10,748 bases of DNA from Deltaproteobacteria bacterium RIFCSPLOWO2_02_FULL_57_26 (GTDB taxonomy: Bacteria > Desulfobacterota > Binatia > UBA9968): positions 1 to 10,748 of the forward strand of contig MGSI01000030.1 in NCBI GenBank assembly GCA_001798455.1, given 5' to 3'. Numbering within the stretch: position 1 is the first letter of the stretch; each line of letters opens with the position of its first letter. A program made the translations under genes and the position numbers. Below the pieces are notes generated by a model. That model worked only from the letters and a program-made list of their open reading frames with translations. It was not told the origin of the DNA and made no database searches. Shown piece after piece: positions 6,561-10,748 of the stretch.

Positions 6561-7298
6561 ATGAAGCGGGTATTTTTTCTTTTCATCGCTGCGCTTGGCC
6601 TTGCCTCAGGATGCCTTGCGCCGCCGGCTCCCCGTGACGCCCCGCTTACCCGCCTCGAAGAGCAGGGTTGGAGAATCTTTTCGCGCGAGCCCTGTTTCTC
6701 TGCCTGTCACGCAACTTCCGTCGCAGCGACTCCGCCAGGCAGTTTAAGCGGGTTTGTGCCTGATCTGCGCACGACTCCCAGACACACTCAGGACTGGTAC
6801 CTGGCCTACTTTGTCAATCCCCGCGCGGTTCTCCCTTACAGCCCGATGCCTTCATTCGGATATCTCTCCAGAGACGAGATGAAGGCTCTGGCTGTGTTTC
6901 TGCAGCGTCTCAACCGCGATGTGCCCGCGCCTAAGGCGAGACCGGTTGCACCAGAGGAGATCCCCCGCACCGCCAGGGATTTTGTGTCGTATCGAGCGGG
7001 GCGGAATATCTTTAATACCTACTGCACGGGTTGCCACGGGGAATCCGGGAGCGGAGGGGGGGAGGTGGGGCACCTGCTTTCGCCGGAGCCGCGGGACTTT
7101 ACCGATTCCGTCTGGATGAGCAAGCAGACAGAGAGCTATCTCTTTTCTGTCATCACCGACGGCAAGGCCAATACCGCGATGCCAGGCTTTAAAGATATCC
7201 TGCGCCCTCAAGAGAGAGCCCTGGTGCTCAATTACATTCAGTATTTTGCTGATCCCGTGGCCAAGGAGCGGATGGAGTTGGCATTCGCCATCGAGTAG
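6561..7298 (+). CDS. Dihaem cytochrome c lipoprotein with one CX3CH site
   Basis: A 245-residue lipoprotein: signal peptide with lipobox LASGC, lipidated at Cys18, then two class I cytochrome c domains (about 33-117 and 143-231). The second has a normal CTGCH (155-159) with likely axial Met207 (TAMPGF). The first has CFSACH (45-50), with three rather than two residues between the cysteines; the codons TGT TTC TCT GCC TGT CAC are clear. Its domain otherwise looks intact, with GWRIF before the motif and YFVNPRAVLPYSPMPSF (83-99) supplying a likely Met96, in the style of cbb3-oxidase-type monohaem domains. The gene follows the pentahaem gene by 7 bases and is the last of the operon. It probably carries electrons from the bc-type complex to an acceptor outside this window. 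No strong ribosome binding site is seen, so translation may be coupled to the upstream gene. Confidence 0.87.
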   Translation: MKRVFFLFIAALGLASGCLAPPAPRDAPLTRLEEQGWRIFSREPCFSACHATSVAATPPGSLSGFVPDLRTTPRHTQDWYLAYFVNPRAVLPYSPMPSFGYLSRDEMKALAVFLQRLNRDVPAPKARPVAPEEIPRTARDFVSYRAGRNIFNTYCTGCHGESGSGGGEVGHLLSPEPRDFTDSVWMSKQTESYLFSVITDGKANTAMPGFKDILRPQERALVLNYIQYFADPVAKERMELAFAIE

Positions 7299-7491
7299 GT
7301 GGAAGTTCGCCAAATAATTTTTGTCTCGATCAGGTCAATCAGAGATTTGATATCATCGGGTTTGAAAAAAGGCACCTCTCCGGCGCGCTTTTCGGGACGG
7401 GTCAAGGCAAGGGTCTGACTTTCCTCCGCGTGCCTTAAGATTTTTCCAGCCCATCATTTTTACTGTTGACACAGGTGCAAAGTTATAGTAT

Positions 7492-7521
7492 TTGAGCGTC
7501 GTTTGTATTGTAAAATATAAG
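7492..7521 (+). promoter_or_regulatory. Candidate sigma-70 promoter of the IclR unit
   Basis: TTGAGC (7492-7497) and TATAAG (7516-7521) are separated by 18 bases in an AT-rich stretch about 85 bases upstream of the IclR start codon. Both boxes are near consensus. The palindrome at 7524-7534 would lie at or near the transcription start, a position suited to repression. Confidence 0.4.
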
Positions 7522-7523
7522 TT

Positions 7524-7534
7524 TTGCAATGCAA
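7524..7534. promoter_or_regulatory. Palindrome TTGCA-A-TGCAA, candidate IclR operator
   Basis: A perfect 5-bp inverted repeat around a single central base lies 3 bases downstream of the candidate -10 box and 70 bases upstream of the IclR gene. IclR-family proteins commonly repress their own genes by binding short palindromes near the promoter. The match is short and no second copy was seen, so the assignment is tentative. Confidence 0.35.
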
Positions 7535-7604
7535 GACACAGACGGGCGCGATGATTCACGATCAGCGTATGGATGGTATGGCGTGCTGAGTTGGGAGATA
7601 TCCG

Positions 7605-8441
7605 ATGCCTGGCACGCAAATAAAAGTTTTTGACAAAATCGTTCAGGTTATCGAATTGCTTGCGACTTCCTCCCAAGGGGTGACACTTAAGAAGGTGCAA
7701 CAAGCCTTAGCATTAAACAAGGGCACAGCCTTTAGGATTTTACGTGCCTTGGAATCGCACGACGTTGCGGCGAGGAATGAAGATGGAACTTTCGTCCTGG
7801 GGAACCGTGTGCTCTGGTGGGAAACTTGCTACCGTCAAAATCTCGACCTTTCCAAGGTTGTCCGGCCCCACCTGGAAAAGCTCCGGGATCTGACATCGGA
7901 GACAGCCGCATTTTCTATCTTGATGGGGAACCAAACAGTAATTGTAGATCAGGCCATTAGCCCTCACGCTACAAGCACGAGATTTGATATCGGATCCTCT
8001 GCCCCCTTGCACGCAGGAGCCACAGGGCGGGTATTTTTAGCCCATCTGGCTCTAGAGAGACGTAGAGGTCTTTTGAGCCGGCAGCGCTTGGAACGCATTA
8101 CGGAGCGGACCATCACCGATAGAGAGCGGCTCGAACGGGAATTAAATAAGTGCGTCGCCCAGGGATTCGCTTTCAGCGAAGGGGAAAGGCTCTCCAACAC
8201 TTCTTCCATCGCCGCTCCTATTTTCGGTTCCAATAAAGAGGTCTTGGGAGTCGTATCGGTGAATGGCCCATCCGACAGGCTGACGCATAGCAAAGGTAGG
8301 TCGATGGCTCCGATACTGTTGAGAGAAACTCGGCTTTTGACGCGACGGTTGCAAGGGCCTACACGTCAACGCTCAAACTTAAGAGACAGTCCCAATCTGT
8401 ATTTGATGAAAGTCAAAAAAAAGAGCCCGAGCGACGAGTGA
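7605..8441 (+). CDS. IclR-family transcriptional regulator
   Basis: A 278-residue cytoplasmic DNA-binding regulator. The N-terminal winged helix-turn-helix covers about residues 7-67, with VTLKKVQQALALNKGTAFRI (26-45) as the helix-turn-helix core and the wing at GTFVLGNRV (61-69). The IclR effector-binding domain follows (about 70-250) with family motifs SSAPLHAGATGRVFLA (131-146), QGFAFSEGE (186-194) and SSIAAPIF (200-207). A basic tail of about 28 residues beyond the usual end carries KVKKKSP. GGGAG 7 bases before the ATG is a good ribosome binding site. Its TGA stop overlaps a GTG codon in the DUF1302 frame and leads straight into that gene's Shine-Dalgarno sequence, so regulator and outer-membrane genes are co-transcribed. 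It probably regulates its own operon in response to a small organic acid or related ligand; the ligand cannot be told from sequence. Confidence 0.9.
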   Translation: MPGTQIKVFDKIVQVIELLATSSQGVTLKKVQQALALNKGTAFRILRALESHDVAARNEDGTFVLGNRVLWWETCYRQNLDLSKVVRPHLEKLRDLTSETAAFSILMGNQTVIVDQAISPHATSTRFDIGSSAPLHAGATGRVFLAHLALERRRGLLSRQRLERITERTITDRERLERELNKCVAQGFAFSEGERLSNTSSIAAPIFGSNKEVLGVVSVNGPSDRLTHSKGRSMAPILLRETRLLTRRLQGPTRQRSNLRDSPNLYLMKVKKKSPSDE

Positions 8442-8446
8442 GGAGG
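8441..8446 (+). promoter_or_regulatory. Shine-Dalgarno AGGAGG deciding the DUF1302 start
   Basis: A perfect AGGAGG overlaps the last base of the IclR stop codon and lies 6 bases before GTG at 8453. The longest open frame begins at GTG 8438, upstream of this site, so 8453 is the better start. Ribosomes ending the IclR gene could reinitiate here. Confidence 0.65.
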
Positions 8447-8452
8447 CGGTTT

Positions 8453-10024
8453 GTGAGGTTCAGGCGCATGATATTTTTTCTTGGCAATTTTTTCCTTATT
8501 TTCCTGATGACAGCGCCTGCCCGGGCATCATCTATTCTAGGCGGGGAATGGGAAAAACTCTTCAAAGAGCGCGTCACATTTGCTGGCTTCATCGAGAATA
8601 CAACGGGTCTTTCCATTGTCGCGGGTGACAGCAAATTTACCACCAGCAACCGGTTCATTATGAACCGTTTTGTCATCCAACCCGAATTCAATTTTGACTT
8701 CGACGAAAGAGTCAAGCTCTTTATATCTTGGAGATTTGTCAAGGAGCCGCGCTACAACAAGGAGGCCAGGGACCGGAGAAGAAATGTCCCTTCCTTGTCC
8801 CCCCTCGAAAACACCTTCTACGACGAAGACAGCTTAAAGCCCTGGGAGATGGTTTGGGATGTTCATCCCATCGACCGGCTGAGCCTTAGGATCGGAAGGC
8901 AGTTCATTTCCTGGGGCGAGACCGATGGGCTAAGACTGCTCGATGTGATCAACCCTCAGGATGGCACTTTTTCTCCTCCGGCAGCGGCTAACCTCTTTAG
9001 TCTTGATGAGACGCGGATTCCCCTGTGGGGGTTGAGGGCTAGCTATAGATTGGTTCCGGCGAGCAACACGGCCCTAGAATTCATTGCGATGCCTGGTTAT
9101 GACGAGAGGAGAAAGAGAGTTGACGAGAGCGCTCCAACCGCGGGGAGATGGGCTCCTCATCCCGAAACACGCATAGCCTTGGGGCGTCTTTTTGCTAACC
9201 CTATAGGGGCCGCTCCTGTGGTTATTCCTTCGATATCACGGGTGTGGCCTGATGCTGGGGATAACTGGCGCATCGGCGGAAGGGTCATCCATAGCATCGG
9301 AAAGCTGAACTTTGGCCTCGGGTATATCTGGGGCTTCAATCCTCAACCTGGGGATTTGACCTTCAAGCTTTTGGGGACTTCTCTGGGTCCGGGCGGGACC
9401 ACGATTGCTCGGCTGAGGCTTTTCAATGACCGCACGAGCATTTTTGCGGGCCACTTCAACTATCCGCTTGAGCAGTTAAAGACGGCTCTAAAGGGCGAAA
9501 TCGCCCTCTATCCGTCCAAGCCCTTTAACATCTCTAAGTACCCTGGCTCCTCTGGCCTTAAGGCGGGGCCTCATCCTCGGCATGGAGACGGGATAACGGA
9601 AAAGAATACTTTGAGGTATTCTCTCGGCCTTGACCGTTCAACCCTGATTCCCTTTCTCCATCCAGATGACCCCTGGCGTGTTTTTAACTTGTCCTTTCAG
9701 ATCTTCCAAAGCATCATCTTTGATCACGAGGACGGCATCCGTGCATTCTCCACCGCGGAAAAGATCAAACAGGTCTCCACTTCTCTCACCTTCAGAGTGA
9801 GCACCGGTTACTTCGGAGACACAGTCTTACCCGACGTTTTTGTGGGCTATGATCCGGAGGGTTATTGGCTGGCCAATCCGGCAGTCAGCTATGTCCCGCC
9901 TTGGAGTGAGAAGATGAGACTGAGCCTGATTGCGGCCCTCTACGGCGGTCGTAACAAGTTTAAGTCCTTTGGCTCTTTTGATGAGAAGGACTCCATCTTT
10001 CTCAAGATGCGTTACCAGTTCTGA
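8453..10024 (+). CDS. DUF1302-family outer-membrane beta-barrel protein
   Basis: A 523-residue protein from the chosen GTG start (528 from GTG 8438; ATG 8468 is another option). A signal peptide with a basic n-region and long hydrophobic core ends at APARA (21-25). The mature part shows the DUF1302 signature: GRQFISWGE (148-156) followed by DVINPQD (164-170), then many alternating polar/aromatic segments typical of beta-strands. The chain ends in KMRYQF, with the C-terminal Phe that is the usual recognition signal for outer-membrane insertion. Family members are large outer-membrane barrels found beside DUF1329 proteins and often RND/MMPL-type transporters, linked to handling of hydrophobic compounds; their exact role is unsettled. 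It directly follows the IclR regulator and precedes a DUF1329 gene by 22 bases, so the three form one unit. The substrate is unknown. Confidence 0.88.
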   Translation: MRFRRMIFFLGNFFLIFLMTAPARASSILGGEWEKLFKERVTFAGFIENTTGLSIVAGDSKFTTSNRFIMNRFVIQPEFNFDFDERVKLFISWRFVKEPRYNKEARDRRRNVPSLSPLENTFYDEDSLKPWEMVWDVHPIDRLSLRIGRQFISWGETDGLRLLDVINPQDGTFSPPAAANLFSLDETRIPLWGLRASYRLVPASNTALEFIAMPGYDERRKRVDESAPTAGRWAPHPETRIALGRLFANPIGAAPVVIPSISRVWPDAGDNWRIGGRVIHSIGKLNFGLGYIWGFNPQPGDLTFKLLGTSLGPGGTTIARLRLFNDRTSIFAGHFNYPLEQLKTALKGEIALYPSKPFNISKYPGSSGLKAGPHPRHGDGITEKNTLRYSLGLDRSTLIPFLHPDDPWRVFNLSFQIFQSIIFDHEDGIRAFSTAEKIKQVSTSLTFRVSTGYFGDTVLPDVFVGYDPEGYWLANPAVSYVPPWSEKMRLSLIAALYGGRNKFKSFGSFDEKDSIFLKMRYQF

Positions 10025-10046
10025 GGCGTTAGCGACGGAGTTTCCG

Positions 10047-10748
10047 ATGAAGTTCATAGCTCATTGTCCATCACCATTCGCTTTTCGATTCGCGATTCGC
10101 GAGTCACGAATCGCGCTCCACGGTTTTCTCCTTGGGCTGCTTCTGCTCTTGATCGGCCCTTCGGAATTGTCAGGACAGCAAGCCGAGCCTAAGCCTGGCG
10201 ACACCATTGGTCCTCACAATTGGGAAAGGGTGAAGGGGATGGTTGGCGACAACCTTTTAGATCGGATCAAGCAGGGTTATAGCTTTAAGATCAAAGAGCC
10301 AACCAGATATGACGTTCCGCGAGAGTATGTGGAGGCAACCAAGAGATACTCCGGAAAGGTTCGGTTAGGGGCAGATGGCGAGCTTCTCAACTATGTGGCC
10401 GGACGTCCTTTCCCCCAGATTGAGCCGCGCGATCCACAGGCCGGGCAGAAAGTTGCGTGGAATTTTTACTGGCGTTGGCAGGGTGATGATTTTAAAAACG
10501 GTGGCGGGACGCAAGCAGGAAAGGTTATCCGCTACGCCATTGAGAAAGACGGATCCGAGCGTCGAGCGGATTTTGTTGCCTATTTTTTGTTCCCCCGGAC
10601 TCGGGTCACGCTCGATCCCAAGCCTGTGATTCCCGGATACGAACATATTGATAGCCTCCAGCTACGGATTGACAGCTATCCGAGGGATAGCGCCGGCACG
10701 GCAACTTTTGAAATCCGTTATGCAGACCCGAAAAGACCGGACGATCTC
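10047..10748 (+). CDS. DUF1329-family secreted protein, C-terminus beyond window
   Basis: The first 234 residues of a DUF1329 protein; the frame is open to the window edge. After the signal sequence the family pattern is clear: a GDTIGPHNWERVKGMVG stretch (51-67), DGELLNYVAGRPFPQIEP (110-127), then KVAWNFYWRWQGDD (135-148). DUF1329 proteins are distantly LolB-like, periplasmic or outer-membrane-associated, and almost always encoded beside a DUF1302 barrel, as here. GGAG lies 6 bases before the ATG. The signal peptide is odd: the hydrophobic core (about 24-37) is preceded by an n-region of about 23 residues, part of which (14-23) is encoded by a palindromic repeat. No Cys follows the core, so it is not an obvious lipoprotein; cleavage near LSG (41-43) is possible. 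Confidence 0.85.
   Translation, partial: MKFIAHCPSPFAFRFAIRESRIALHGFLLGLLLLLIGPSELSGQQAEPKPGDTIGPHNWERVKGMVGDNLLDRIKQGYSFKIKEPTRYDVPREYVEATKRYSGKVRLGADGELLNYVAGRPFPQIEPRDPQAGQKVAWNFYWRWQGDDFKNGGGTQAGKVIRYAIEKDGSERRADFVAYFLFPRTRVTLDPKPVIPGYEHIDSLQLRIDSYPRDSAGTATFEIRYADPKRPDDL
10088..10115. repeat. Palindromic repeat inside the DUF1329 signal-sequence region
   Basis: Two tandem copies of ATTCGCG (10088-10101) run into a perfect inverted repeat: CGCGATTCG (10091-10099), a 7-base loop, and CGAATCGCG (10107-10115). A partial third ATTCGC lies at 10076-10081. The structure lies within the open reading frame and encodes about residues 14-23 of the DUF1329 protein. It looks like a small REP-like palindromic element that inserted in frame or was domesticated. 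No other copy was found in this window. Confidence 0.6.

Larger units (their letters stand above)
7299..7604. other. AT-rich intergenic region before the IclR gene
   Basis: This 306-bp spacer separates the cytochrome operon from the IclR/DUF1302/DUF1329 unit. From 7440 on it is clearly more AT-rich than its surroundings and holds a candidate promoter (7492-7521) and a palindrome (7524-7534). A second -35-like TTGACA lies at 7466-7471, but the best -10-like box after it, TATAGT (7484-7489), is only 12 bases away. I see no strong rho-independent terminator after the cytochrome operon. Confidence 0.6.

Noticed and set aside
7297..7320. Possible terminator GGTG...CGCC followed by an AT-rich tract after the dihaem gene
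   Set aside because: The stem is only four pairs with one wobble and the T run is short, too weak to call.
7466..7489. TTGACA with TATAGT as a promoter
   Set aside because: The spacer is 12 bases, too short for sigma-70; a better spaced pair lies just downstream.
8438..8452. Upstream GTG start for the DUF1302 gene
   Set aside because: The perfect AGGAGG lies after this codon and is well spaced for GTG 8453, so the upstream start is less likely, though not excluded.

Overview
The window looks like chromosomal DNA of a Gram-negative bacterium with a respiratory, probably menaquinone-linked, lifestyle. The evidence is two lipoprotein signal peptides, an outer-membrane beta-barrel of the DUF1302 family with its usual DUF1329 partner, and a Rieske/cytochrome b operon with multihaem c-type cytochromes. 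The base composition is moderately GC-rich and GTG starts are frequent. The gene mix (DUF1302/DUF1329, PaaK-like ligases, multihaem cytochromes) would suit a deltaproteobacterial-type or related uncultured lineage, but the sequence alone does not fix the taxon.

Layout. On the minus strand, positions 2128 to 1 carry a compact operon: a small four-helix CopD/DUF2269-like membrane protein, a short and degenerate PaaK-like protein, and a PaaK-like adenylate-forming ligase with an intact P-loop that runs off the left edge. The two PaaK-like genes overlap in an ATGA stop/start. A divergent intergenic region (2129-2487) separates this from the plus-strand genes.

On the plus strand, 2488-7298 is a five-gene operon for a bc-type quinol-oxidising complex. 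It encodes a Rieske [2Fe-2S] protein, a beta-propeller-like lipoprotein, a seven-helix fused b6/subunit IV cytochrome b, a membrane-anchored pentahaem cytochrome c, and a dihaem cytochrome c lipoprotein. There is no cytochrome c1 or f gene; the multihaem protein presumably takes that place. Electrons would run from quinol to Rieske and cytochrome b, then to the pentahaem and dihaem cytochromes, then to an acceptor outside the window. Unusual points are the lipoprotein gene between Rieske and cytochrome b, an APWY Qo motif in place of PEWY, Phe in place of the Rieske Tyr next to the cluster, and a CX3CH haem-binding motif in the dihaem protein.

After a 306-bp AT-rich spacer with a candidate promoter and an 11-bp palindromic operator, a second transcription unit (7605 to the right edge) encodes an IclR-family regulator, a DUF1302 outer-membrane protein and a DUF1329 protein (incomplete). 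The regulator is translationally linked to the DUF1302 gene. DUF1302/DUF1329 pairs are usually found with export or uptake systems for hydrophobic compounds, and IclR regulators often control catabolism of aromatic or other organic acids. A role in handling a hydrophobic substrate is therefore plausible but not shown. A palindromic repeat sits inside the 5' end of the DUF1329 gene and encodes part of its N-terminus.

The strongest candidates for something undescribed are the composition of the cytochrome bc-like complex and the tandem PaaK-like pair, one member of which appears to be a pseudoenzyme. No mobile elements, CRISPR arrays, tRNA or rRNA genes were seen.
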